From contig CAXTAK010000001.1 of NCBI GenBank assembly GCA_964242735.1, positions 62,001-126,000 of the forward strand: a stretch of 64,000 bases of DNA, read 5' to 3'. This DNA comes from CADCUY01 sp964242735 (GTDB lineage Bacteria; Actinomycetota; Actinomycetes; Actinomycetales; Quadrisphaeraceae). Under the pieces are notes generated by a model. The model saw only the letters and a program-made list of their open reading frames with translations, had not been told where the DNA came from and did not search any database. The first letter of the stretch is position 1. The number at the start of each line of letters is the position of its first letter. The position numbers and the translations under genes were made by a program. Shown here in pieces: positions 16,097 through 23,751 of the stretch.

Positions 16097-18403
16097 TCAC
16101 GCACCCACCGAGAGCCGCGGATCGTCCTCCGGCTGGGGCCCGGCGTGCCGGGCCCCGTCGTCCGCACCGCCGGCGTGCTCGGTGATGCCGAACCGGTCGT
16201 GCAGGGCGCGCAGCCGGCGTGGCGCCCACCAGTTCCGCTCCCCGAGCACCGTCATGGTCGCCGGCACCAGCAGCATCCGCACCAGCGTGGCATCGATGGC
16301 CACGGCGACGGCGAGCGCCAGGCCGACCTCCTTGATGGCCAGCAGCCGGCCGGTGACGAAGCCGGCGAAGACGATGACGATGATCAGGGCCGCGGAGGTG
16401 ATGATGCGCCCCGACCGCTGCAGCCCCTGGACCACAGCAGCGTCGGTGCTGGCCCCGGCGCGGCGGGCGTCGAGGATCCGCGCGAGGAGGAACACCTCGT
16501 AGTCCATCGCGAGGCCGAAGCCGAAGGCCAGCACCAGCGGTGCCACGAAGGTCTCCACCCCCCCGGTGGAGGTGAAGCCCAGCAGCCCCTCGAGGTTGCC
16601 GTCCTGGAAGACCAGCACCACGATCCCCAGGGTGGCGCCCAGGGAGAGCACGTTGGCGAGCAGTGCCTTCACCGGCACCAGCACCGAGCCGGTCATGAGG
16701 AACAGCAGCGAGAACGTCGCCAGCACGACCAGCCCGATCGCGTAGGGCGCCCGGGCGGCGAGGTCGTCGAGGAAGTCCTGGGTGCCGGACAGCTGCCCGG
16801 TCGTCCAGGAGGGGAAGTCCGGGCGCTGGGCGCGCACGTCGGCGAGCACTGCGCGCTCCACCTCGATGTCGACCCCCGCGGGTGCGTCGGCGCGCACCGG
16901 CACGGTGACGAGGTCACCGGCCTGCTGGGGCGTCCCGACGGTGGCGCCGTCGATGCGCAGGTCCCCCGCGTACGCCTCGACGTCGGCCAGCGGCGCGTCA
17001 GCGACGATGGTGACCGTCGGCGCTGCGACCGCGGGGAAGCGCTCCTCCAGGTCGGTGAAGAAGACCCGCGAGGTGTTGTCGGCGGGCAGCAGCTCCACGT
17101 CGTCCGCGCGCAGGCTGATGCCGGTCGCCGGCAGGGCCAGGGCCCCCAGCAGCGCGACGACACCGACGATCACCGCCCAGGGACGGCGTTGGACGGCGCG
17201 GGCGAGGCGGCTGAACGCGCCAGCCTCCGGGGTCACGTCACCCATCGCCCGGGCGAGCACCCTCAGGCCCGGCACCTTCGTCGCCAGCCCGGGGCGGGTC
17301 AGGCGCGCCCCGCCGAGCGCGAGCAGCGCCGGCACCAGGGTCAGGGCCACCAGCAGCGCGACGACCACCACGGAGGCCGCGGCCAGGCCCATCGAGCGCA
17401 GGATGTCGGCGCGGAAGACGAGCAGGCCGCCGAGGCTGATGCCGACGGTGACCGCGGAGAAGACCACCGTGCGTCCGGCGGTCGCCATGGTCGCCACCAG
17501 GGCGGCGGTGCGCTGGGCCTTCGTGCTGCCGGTGCCGGCGGTCGTCCCGCGCAGCTCCTCGCGGTAGCGGGAGACCACGAGCAGCCCGTAGTCGATGCAC
17601 AGCCCGAGGCCGAGCACGGTGACGACGTTGACCACGGACGACGCGACATCGGTGGCGTAGGAGAAGGCCAGCAGCGCCCCCAGGCCCCCGGCGATGGAGG
17701 CGAGGGCACCGAGCAGGGGCACCCCGGCGGCGAGGAGGCCGCCGAAGACGACGACCATGATCAGCAGGGAGATCGGCAGCGCCACCGCCTCGCCGGTGCG
17801 CAGATCGGCCTCGACCTGCCCGCCGAAGACCTCGTCGAGGTCGGCGTAGGACTCCACCCGGGCGGTGGAGCCCGGTACCCGCTCCCCGACCTCGCGCAGC
17901 CGCTCGGCTGCTCGCTCCAGCGCGACCTCCGCCCGCGCGGCCGGCAGGTCGGCCTCCAGCGTGGCGGTGACCAGCACCGAGGTGCCGTCCTCGCCGGTCA
18001 GCGCCTCGGCGCCGGCTCGGGCGGCGGCGACCGCGGGGTCGTCGGGGGGCGCGCCGGCCGGGAGCAGCAGCGGTGCCGCCACGGCGTCGACGCCCTCGAC
18101 GTCGGGCAGCTCCGCGACCAGGTCGGCCAGCGCCTCCTGCACCGGCGGTGAGGCCGGGTCCACGTCGTCGAGCTGCAGGAACACGGTCGGCCCGCGCGGG
18201 TCGGCGGCCTCGAGGCGTTCGGTGCCGTCCTGGTTCTCGCCGGGCACGCGCACGGGGCCGGAGCCGACGCGGGCGAACAGGCCCTCGCCGACCACGCCGA
18301 GCGCGAGGACCAGGCACGCGGTGACGGCCACCGCCCACACGGTGACCACCTGCCAGGGGCGCCGCGCGATGGCGGCGGCGAGGCGGGCGAGCACGGCGTC
18401 CAC
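16097..18403 (-). CDS. MMPL/RND-family transporter
   Basis: 768 residues from GTG 18403, the usual length for actinobacterial MMPL proteins. The layout is duplicated: an N-terminal helix, a large extracytoplasmic domain (about 40-190), a block of five to six helices (GLGLCIDYGLLVVSRYREEL carries the conserved Asp-Tyr pair), a second helix and soluble domain, and a second helix block (FGFGLAMDYEVFLLARI). These motifs are the proton-relay signature of MMPL transporters, which export lipids or drugs. It is divergent from rarA. The substrate is unknown. Confidence 0.88.
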   Translation of the reverse strand: MDAVLARLAAAIARRPWQVVTVWAVAVTACLVLALGVVGEGLFARVGSGPVRVPGENQDGTERLEAADPRGPTVFLQLDDVDPASPPVQEALADLVAELPDVEGVDAVAAPLLLPAGAPPDDPAVAAARAGAEALTGEDGTSVLVTATLEADLPAARAEVALERAAERLREVGERVPGSTARVESYADLDEVFGGQVEADLRTGEAVALPISLLIMVVVFGGLLAAGVPLLGALASIAGGLGALLAFSYATDVASSVVNVVTVLGLGLCIDYGLLVVSRYREELRGTTAGTGSTKAQRTAALVATMATAGRTVVFSAVTVGISLGGLLVFRADILRSMGLAAASVVVVALLVALTLVPALLALGGARLTRPGLATKVPGLRVLARAMGDVTPEAGAFSRLARAVQRRPWAVIVGVVALLGALALPATGISLRADDVELLPADNTSRVFFTDLEERFPAVAAPTVTIVADAPLADVEAYAGDLRIDGATVGTPQQAGDLVTVPVRADAPAGVDIEVERAVLADVRAQRPDFPSWTTGQLSGTQDFLDDLAARAPYAIGLVVLATFSLLFLMTGSVLVPVKALLANVLSLGATLGIVVLVFQDGNLEGLLGFTSTGGVETFVAPLVLAFGFGLAMDYEVFLLARILDARRAGASTDAAVVQGLQRSGRIITSAALIIVIVFAGFVTGRLLAIKEVGLALAVAVAIDATLVRMLLVPATMTVLGERNWWAPRRLRALHDRFGITEHAGGADDGARHAGPQPEDDPRLSVGA

Positions 18404-18472
18404 TGTGCCTGACCGCCCCGACAGCGCCAGCGCACGCCGCGGGCCGGTGTGCGCGGTGGCAGGCTCGCCGCC

Positions 18473-19807
18473 GTGTCCGACCTGTTCACCAGCGCCTCGC
18501 AGGGGCCCGACGGCGTCTCCGCCCACGCGCCGCTCGCGGTGCGGATGCGCCCCCGCACCCTCGAGGAGGTGCTCGGCCAGCAGCACCTGCTCGGCCCCGG
18601 ATCGCCGCTGAGGCGGCTCGTGGAGGGGAGCGGCGGGCGTGCGGGCCCGTCGTCCGTGGTGCTGTGGGGCCCGCCCGGCACCGGCAAGACGACGCTGGCG
18701 CAGGTGATCGCCGCCGTCTCCAGCGACCGCTTCGTGGAGATGTCGGCGATCACCGCGGGCGTGAAGGACGTGCGCCGCGCGATGGAGGAGGCCCGCGACG
18801 CCCGCGACGTCGTGGGCCGGCGCACCGTGCTGTTCCTCGACGAGGTGCACCGGTTCACGAAGGCCCAGCAGGACGTGCTGCTGCCCGGCGTGGAGCAGCG
18901 CTGGGTGGTGCTGGTGGCCGCGACGACGGAGAACCCGTCGTTCTCCGTCGTCGCGCCGCTGCTGTCGCGCTCCCTGCTGCTGACGCTGCGCGCGCTGGAC
19001 GACGCGGACGTCGCGGCGCTGCTGCGCCGGGCTGTTGCGGACCCGCGCGGGCTGGCCGGCGAGGTCTCGGTGAGCGAGGAGGCGCTGGAGCACCTGGTGC
19101 GCCTCGCCGGGGGCGACGCGCGGCGGGCGCTGACGTCGCTGGAGGCCGCGGCCGGCGTGGTCGGCGGCTCGGGGGAGGTCACCCTGGCCGACGCCGAGCG
19201 CGCCGTGGACGCCGCGGTCGTCCGCTACGACCGTGACGGCGACCAGCACCACGACGTCACCAGCGCGCTCATCAAGAGCGTCCGCGGCTCCGACGTCGAC
19301 GCCGCGCTGCACTACCTCGCGCGGATGCTCGAGGCGGGGGAGGACCCGCGCTTCGTGGCGCGGCGCCTCGTCGTCGCCGCGAGCGAGGACGTCGGGATGG
19401 CCGACCCGAGTGCGCTGCTCACCGCCGTCGCGGCGGCGCAGGCGGTGGCGCTGATCGGGATGCCGGAGGGACGGATCGTCCTGGCGCAGGCGGTGGTGCA
19501 CCTGGCGAGCGCGCCGAAGTCCAACGCCAGCTACCTGGGCATCGACGCCGCCGTGGCCGACGTCCGGGCCGGGCGCGGGGGCCCGGTGCCGGCGCACCTG
19601 CGCGTCGCCCACCACCCGGGCGCCACCGCCCAGGGGTCGGGCACCGGCTACCGGTACGCGCACGACGCCGCGCACGCCGTGGCGGCGCAGCAGCACCTGC
19701 CCGACGACCTGGTGGGCCGCGAGTACTACGCGCCCACCGACCGCGGCGGTGAGCGGGCGCTCGGTGAGCGGCTGCGGCGGATCAGGGAGCTGCTGCGGGG
19801 CGGGTAG
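18473..19807 (+). CDS. rarA: Replication-associated recombination ATPase RarA
   Basis: 444 residues. The N-terminus FTSASQG...PLAVRMRPRTLEEVLGQQHLLGPG is the RarA/MgsA signature. Walker A is WGPPGTGKTT and Walker B is VLFLDEVHRF, followed by sensor AATTENPSF. The C-terminal part (SEDVGMADPSAL, SNASYLGIDAA, GTGYRYAHD) is the MgsA tetramerisation domain. RarA acts at stalled replication forks with SSB and the recombination machinery. GTG 18473 is the start matching the family. rpsD and alaS follow, the common actinobacterial order. Confidence 0.93.
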   Translation: MSDLFTSASQGPDGVSAHAPLAVRMRPRTLEEVLGQQHLLGPGSPLRRLVEGSGGRAGPSSVVLWGPPGTGKTTLAQVIAAVSSDRFVEMSAITAGVKDVRRAMEEARDARDVVGRRTVLFLDEVHRFTKAQQDVLLPGVEQRWVVLVAATTENPSFSVVAPLLSRSLLLTLRALDDADVAALLRRAVADPRGLAGEVSVSEEALEHLVRLAGGDARRALTSLEAAAGVVGGSGEVTLADAERAVDAAVVRYDRDGDQHHDVTSALIKSVRGSDVDAALHYLARMLEAGEDPRFVARRLVVAASEDVGMADPSALLTAVAAAQAVALIGMPEGRIVLAQAVVHLASAPKSNASYLGIDAAVADVRAGRGGPVPAHLRVAHHPGATAQGSGTGYRYAHDAAHAVAAQQHLPDDLVGREYYAPTDRGGERALGERLRRIRELLRGG

Positions 19808-19910
19808 TCTGGGTGGCTGCCGCAGGTCCGCCTGCGTGCTCGACCGACACGGCTCGGCGCCCGGCACGGGCGCAGCGCACGCCGTACCGCCACCACGAAG
19901 GAGCCCGCCC

Positions 19911-20540
19911 TTGTCCGCGTCACCGGACCGCAGCCGCCGCACCGTCCGCCTCTCCCGCGCCCTCGGGGTGCCGCTGACCCCCAAGGCCGCCCGCTACTTC
20001 GAGGTGCGCCCCTACCCGCCGGGCGAGCACGGGCGCGCCCGTCGCCGCACCGAGAGCGAGTACGCCCTCGGTCTGCGCCAGAAGCAGCTGCTGCGCGCGC
20101 AGTACGGCATCCGCGAGGCGCAGATGCGCAACGTCTTCGTCGAGGCGCGCAAGGCGCCCGGTCGCACCGGCGACGTGCTGGTCGAGCTGCTGGAGATGCG
20201 CCTGGACGCGATCGTGCTGCGCTCCGGGTTCGCCCGCACCATCGCCCAGGCCCGCCAGGCCGTCGTCCACCAGCACGTGATGGTCGACGGGCGCCGCGTG
20301 GACCGGCCGTCCTTCCGGGTGACCCCGGGCCAGAGCGTGGCCATCGTCGCGAAGTCCAAGGACCTCGTGCCGTTCCAGGTCGCCGCGGCCGGCGCCCACC
20401 GCGACGTGCTGCCGACCCTGCCCAAGTACCTCGAGGTGGACCTCCAGGACCTCACCGCCACCCTCGCCCGGCGTCCCGTGCGCGACGAGGTCCCGGTGAC
20501 CTGCGAGGTCTCCCGGGTCGTGGAGTTCTACGCGCGGTAG
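19911..20540 (+). CDS. rpsD: 30S ribosomal protein S4
   Basis: 209 residues started at TTG 19911, which has AAGGAG 9 nt upstream. It lacks the N-terminal zinc cysteines (SASPDRSRRTVRLSRALGV), so it is the Zn-independent S4 form. It has PYPPGEHGRAR, YALGLRQKQLLRAQYGI and the S4 RNA-binding domain (RLDAIVLRSGFARTIAQARQ, VVHQHVMVDGRRVD). It binds 16S rRNA early in 30S assembly. It stands alone downstream of rarA, away from the main ribosomal operons, as often seen in this phylum. Confidence 0.95.
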   Translation: MSASPDRSRRTVRLSRALGVPLTPKAARYFEVRPYPPGEHGRARRRTESEYALGLRQKQLLRAQYGIREAQMRNVFVEARKAPGRTGDVLVELLEMRLDAIVLRSGFARTIAQARQAVVHQHVMVDGRRVDRPSFRVTPGQSVAIVAKSKDLVPFQVAAAGAHRDVLPTLPKYLEVDLQDLTATLARRPVRDEVPVTCEVSRVVEFYAR

Positions 20541-20551
20541 GCCCCCCCGCC

Positions 20552-21184
20552 TCATCCGGCCTCTCGTGCGCGGCGCAGCGCCACCACCGCTTCCGTGCGG
20601 TTCCGCACACCCAGCTTGCGGTAGATGCTCATCAGGTGGGTGTCGACCGTGCTCCGGCGGATGAACAGGGCCGCGGCGATCTCGGTGTTCGACGCGCCCG
20701 TCGTCAGCTGGGTCAGCACCTCCCGCTCGCGCTCGGTGAGCGAGGCCGGGAGCTCGGCGGCGTCCCGGCCCGAGGTGGCCATGCAGCCCTCCCTCCAGCG
20801 GGGGAGGAAGCCCACCGAGAGGCAGACGTGGCCCCGGCGCACCGCCTCCACGGCAGCGACCACGTCTGCCGGAGCTGCCGTGTCCTCGAGCAGCCCGCCC
20901 TCGTAGGTGGTGAGCAGGCCCAGGACCTGGGTCGGCTCAGCGCCCGGTGGGCACAGCACCACGACCTTCGGCGGGTCGGCCGGGGCCTTGCGCGGGGACA
21001 GCGGATCGCTGCGCACGGCACCCACCACGTCGGCGGTGGCGACGATCACGTCGACGTCGCTGTGGGCGCGCGCGCCCCACGAGTCCGCGCACCCGACCGC
21101 GCGCACCCGGTGTCCCGCATCGATCAGCGCCCCCGCCACGCCCCGCATCCCGGTCGACCCTGCTGCGAGCCCGACAACGACCAC
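20552..21184 (-). CDS. LuxR/NarL-type regulator with degenerate receiver domain
   Basis: 210 residues from GTG 21184 (GGGAG 6 nt upstream). Residues 1-125 are receiver-like (VVVVGLAAGSTGMRGVAGAL, DVDVIVATADV) but lack the usual acidic pocket and a clear phospho-acceptor arrangement. Residues 145-205 are the LuxR helix-turn-helix (LTEREREVLTQLTTGASN, TEIAAALFIRRSTVDTHL, IYRKLGVRNRTEAV). No kinase gene is adjacent. It converges on rpsD with an 11-bp gap. Confidence 0.8.
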   Translation of the reverse strand: MVVVGLAAGSTGMRGVAGALIDAGHRVRAVGCADSWGARAHSDVDVIVATADVVGAVRSDPLSPRKAPADPPKVVVLCPPGAEPTQVLGLLTTYEGGLLEDTAAPADVVAAVEAVRRGHVCLSVGFLPRWREGCMATSGRDAAELPASLTEREREVLTQLTTGASNTEIAAALFIRRSTVDTHLMSIYRKLGVRNRTEAVVALRRAREAG

Positions 21185-21303
21185 TGCTGCTCCCGTCGTG
21201 GTGGATCCCGTCGGTCACGCGACCCAGCGGAGCGAGCATCACGCCCGGCGGTGGCCCGCGGAAGCCGGCGCTGGTCCCGGGCGGCACATCTAGCAGGATG
21301 ACC

Positions 21304-21337
21304 CCTGGTCGACCTGCTGACGACCTGGTCGACCTGC
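21304..21337. repeat. Direct repeat CCTGGTCGACCTGC x2 in divergent regulator promoter
   Basis: CCTGGTCGACCTGC occurs at 21304 and 21324, 20 bp apart. Both contain the palindrome GTCGAC. They lie in the 249-bp gap between the divergent LuxR-type genes at 21184 and 21434. Possibly an operator for one of them. Confidence 0.4.
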
Positions 21338-21433
21338 CCACGTCCGGGGGACGTCCTCGCCTCGGTGCGGCGTCCCCCGCCGCTGTCCCGCACGACCCCC
21401 GCCGGGGTCGGCGCGCCGTCCGGGAGGATCCCC

Positions 21434-22120
21434 GTGGAAGTCCTCGAGGGGCGTCACTACGACGAGCTCGTGTCCCGCCTGGCGCGGAGCCCGTCCCGGT
21501 ACACCGCGCGCATCGCCGAGCGCCTCCGCAGCGAGGTCGCACCCGCTCACCTCGAACCGGTGCAGGCAGACCTCCGCGAGCTGGTCGACCAGGTCATGCG
21601 CGCGGTCTTCGCGGTGCTCCTCAGCGGTGAGTCACTGGAGGAGGAGGCGGTGCTGGCGGTGCGGCGCGCGGCGGAGCGGTGGTCGTCCCGCCGGGTCCCC
21701 TTCTCGACCGTGCTGGCGATCTCCAGCGCTGCCGCACGGGCAGCGGTGGAGGTCACCCAGGAGCTGGCCCGCGAGCGCGACAAGGCCGTGGCGGTCGAGG
21801 TGGTCGGCCGCGGAATCGTCATCGCCCAGGAGCTGGTGGCCGCCGCCGCCGCCGGGTACGGGCGCAGCGCGAGGCGGTCGACAGCGGCGGACCCGGCGGG
21901 GCCGGGCGGGGGGGCCGCGCCCGTCGGTCTGACGCGGACGTCCGCCGACGTGCTGGGCCTGGTCGCCGAGGGCAGGACCAACGTGCAGGTCGCGGCGGAG
22001 CTCGGGCTGAGCAGGCAGACCGTGAACTACCACGTCGGTCGGCTGATGCGCGCCCTCGGGGCGGTCAACCGCACCGCGGTGGTGGCCCGCGCCTACGATC
22101 TGGGCCTCCTGCCGCGGTAG
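21434..22120 (+). CDS. LuxR-type regulator with novel helical N-terminal domain (paralogue 1)
   Basis: 228 residues from GTG 21434, preceded by GGGAGG. Residues 1-140 are mostly helical (HYDELVSRLARSPSRY, EEAVLAVRRAAERWSSRR, VLAISSAAARAAVEVTQELA), reminiscent of the helical regions before HTHs in PucR-like or RsbR-like regulators; I cannot assign a family. Residues 165-228 are a LuxR HTH (ADVLGLVAEGRTNVQVAAEL, SRQTVNYHVGRLMRALG). It is a paralogue of the next gene. The GAF, PAS or receiver domains usual in LuxR proteins are absent. Confidence 0.75.
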   Translation: MEVLEGRHYDELVSRLARSPSRYTARIAERLRSEVAPAHLEPVQADLRELVDQVMRAVFAVLLSGESLEEEAVLAVRRAAERWSSRRVPFSTVLAISSAAARAAVEVTQELARERDKAVAVEVVGRGIVIAQELVAAAAAGYGRSARRSTAADPAGPGGGAAPVGLTRTSADVLGLVAEGRTNVQVAAELGLSRQTVNYHVGRLMRALGAVNRTAVVARAYDLGLLPR

Positions 22121-22253
22121 CGCTGAACCGCTCCCCGTCACCGAGCCGTCGCCTCCAGGTCACGCCCTCGTCGCCCCCGGTGCTGCACGCTCACCCCACG
22201 GCGGACCGCACCAGCACTCCGCCGCCGCGCCGACACAGACCGGGGAGGACGTC

Positions 22254-23009
22254 ATGGACCTCGTTCCCGACGAGGCCGTCGACGAGCTGATCGACGCGCT
22301 CGCGCTCAACCTGGGCCCGCTGAGGGACGCCGTCGTCGAGCGCATCCGGGCGGACGTCGCGCCGCACCGGCTCGTGGCGCTCGAGGGCGAGCTGGCGCCC
22401 GCGCTCGACCGCCTGCTGCCGGCCGTGATCGCGTCCCTGCGCGCCGGCGACGGTCTGGACGGCGAGGAGACGCTCGCGCTGCGCCGGCTCGCCGAGACCT
22501 GGGCCCGTCGCGGGGTGACCCTGTCCACCCTCTCGGCGGTGACGCTGGCGGCCAGCGAGGGAGCGCGCGAGATGACCAGCACGCTCGCCGTGGGCGGTCA
22601 CGGCGCGGTCATGGTCTCCTTCGCGAAGGGCATGCGGGTGGCGCAGGAGGCGACCTCCGCGCTCGCCGTCGGTCACGCCGGGGGTGTCGTCGCCCGGCGC
22701 CTCAGCCGGTGGCTCCCCGCAGCGGCCGCCGTCGCGCAGGCGACGACCGGCCTCCAGGACAGCGGCACCGCCCCGGAGACCGCCGCCTCCCCCCCGGCGG
22801 CGCCCCCGACGCTGAGCCCGCCGGCGCGCGACGTCCTGCGGCTGGTCGGCGAGGGATGCACCAACGCCCAGATCGCCGCGGTGCTGCACCTGAGCCGCCA
22901 GGCGGTGAACTACCACATGGGGCGGTTGATGCGATCGGTGGGTGCGGCGAACCGGACGGCGCTGGTGGCCCGCGCCTACCAGCGGGGGATGCTGCCGCTC
23001 ACCGACTGA
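22254..23009 (+). CDS. LuxR-type regulator with novel helical N-terminal domain (paralogue 2)
   Basis: 251 residues from ATG 22254 with GGGGAGG upstream. It matches the preceding gene in layout: a helical N-terminal domain of about 150 residues (VDELIDALALNLGPLRDAVV, TLALRRLAETWARRG, STLSAVTLAASEGAREM), a Pro/Ala-rich linker, and a LuxR HTH (ARDVLRLVGEGCTNAQIAAV, SRQAVNYHMGRLMRSVG, AANRTALVARAYQRGMLP). The two genes are a tandem duplication placed between rpsD and the alaS block. Target genes and signal unknown. Confidence 0.75.
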   Translation: MDLVPDEAVDELIDALALNLGPLRDAVVERIRADVAPHRLVALEGELAPALDRLLPAVIASLRAGDGLDGEETLALRRLAETWARRGVTLSTLSAVTLAASEGAREMTSTLAVGGHGAVMVSFAKGMRVAQEATSALAVGHAGGVVARRLSRWLPAAAAVAQATTGLQDSGTAPETAASPPAAPPTLSPPARDVLRLVGEGCTNAQIAAVLHLSRQAVNYHMGRLMRSVGAANRTALVARAYQRGMLPLTD

Positions 23010-23088
23010 CCCAGCGGTCGGCGTCCACGCCGTTCCCGGCGCACGCGCTAAGGTGCCGCGACTCGGCAGCAGCACAGGGAGGAGACCC

Positions 23089-23412
23089 ATGTCCGTCGGA
23101 GACGTCGCGGGCCTGATCGCCGCCATCGCCTTCGTGGTCCCGGTCGACCTGCTCGCCGTGGCCCTGCTGGCACCCCGTGGTGTCCTCGACGAGGGCCGCA
23201 CGACGACCAGGGGTCTCTCCGACTCCACCGTCCCCCTGATCGGCGAGACCACCACCACCGCGCAGATCAGCACCAGCGCCTCGGCCCCCACCGCGAACCT
23301 CGGCTCCCCGGTCGTCGAGGTCGCCGCGCTCACCTCCGGCGTGCGCCGGGCCGTCACCGGGCGCCGGGCCGGTGTGGCGGCGGCTCGCGGTGGCAGCCGC
23401 GGGGGGCGCTGA
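23089..23412 (+). CDS. DUF948 membrane protein, shortened
   Basis: 107 residues from ATG 23089 with GGAGGAG upstream. The N-terminus (SVGDVAGLIAAIAF, then a hydrophobic stretch) is the single DUF948 membrane helix, followed by VLDEGRTTTRGLSDSTVPLIGE and the conserved end SPVVEVAALTSGVRRAV. DUF948 proteins normally have a longer coiled segment between these parts; here roughly 30 residues are missing. It sits immediately before DUF6167 and alaS, its conserved position in actinobacteria. Function unknown. Confidence 0.8.
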   Translation: MSVGDVAGLIAAIAFVVPVDLLAVALLAPRGVLDEGRTTTRGLSDSTVPLIGETTTTAQISTSASAPTANLGSPVVEVAALTSGVRRAVTGRRAGVAAARGGSRGGR

Positions 23413-23414
23413 CC

Positions 23415-23705
23415 GTGGGTCGACCCTTCCTCGCCGCCGCCGGTGCCGCCGGTGGGGCGCTCGCCCCGCGCCGGGCGCTGGAGGTGGACCGCGCGCGCAC
23501 CCCCACCGGCCCGGGAGCTCGGGACGGGGGGCGCTGGAGGGCCGCCCAGGACTCCGCCGCCGAGGTGGGGGTGGGCACGGCCGAGCGCGAGCACCAGCGG
23601 CGGGTGGCCCTGGAGGTCGACACCGGCGCGAGGGACCCCGTGGACGCCGCAGCCGCCAGGGAGCTGCTCGAGGAGCCGAGCGCGCCCCGCCCCCCGCGGC
23701 GCTGA
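23415..23705 (+). CDS. DUF6167-like small protein
   Basis: 96 residues from GTG 23415, 2 nt after the DUF948 stop. The N-terminus GRPFLAAAGAAGGALAPRRA recalls the short membrane helix of DUF6167 proteins; the rest is charged and variable. The call rests largely on position between DUF948 and alaS, since the sequence is divergent. Confidence 0.55.
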   Translation: MGRPFLAAAGAAGGALAPRRALEVDRARTPTGPGARDGGRWRAAQDSAAEVGVGTAEREHQRRVALEVDTGARDPVDAAAARELLEEPSAPRPPRR

Positions 23706-23751
23706 GCGGCGCTCCCGCGCCCGACCCCTGCCCCCGACCGATCGGACCCCC

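Noticed and set aside
15214..16185. Plus-strand frame opposite the VapBC-like pair
   Set aside because: Arg/Ser/Pro-rich with no recognisable motif; the minus strand explains the region better.
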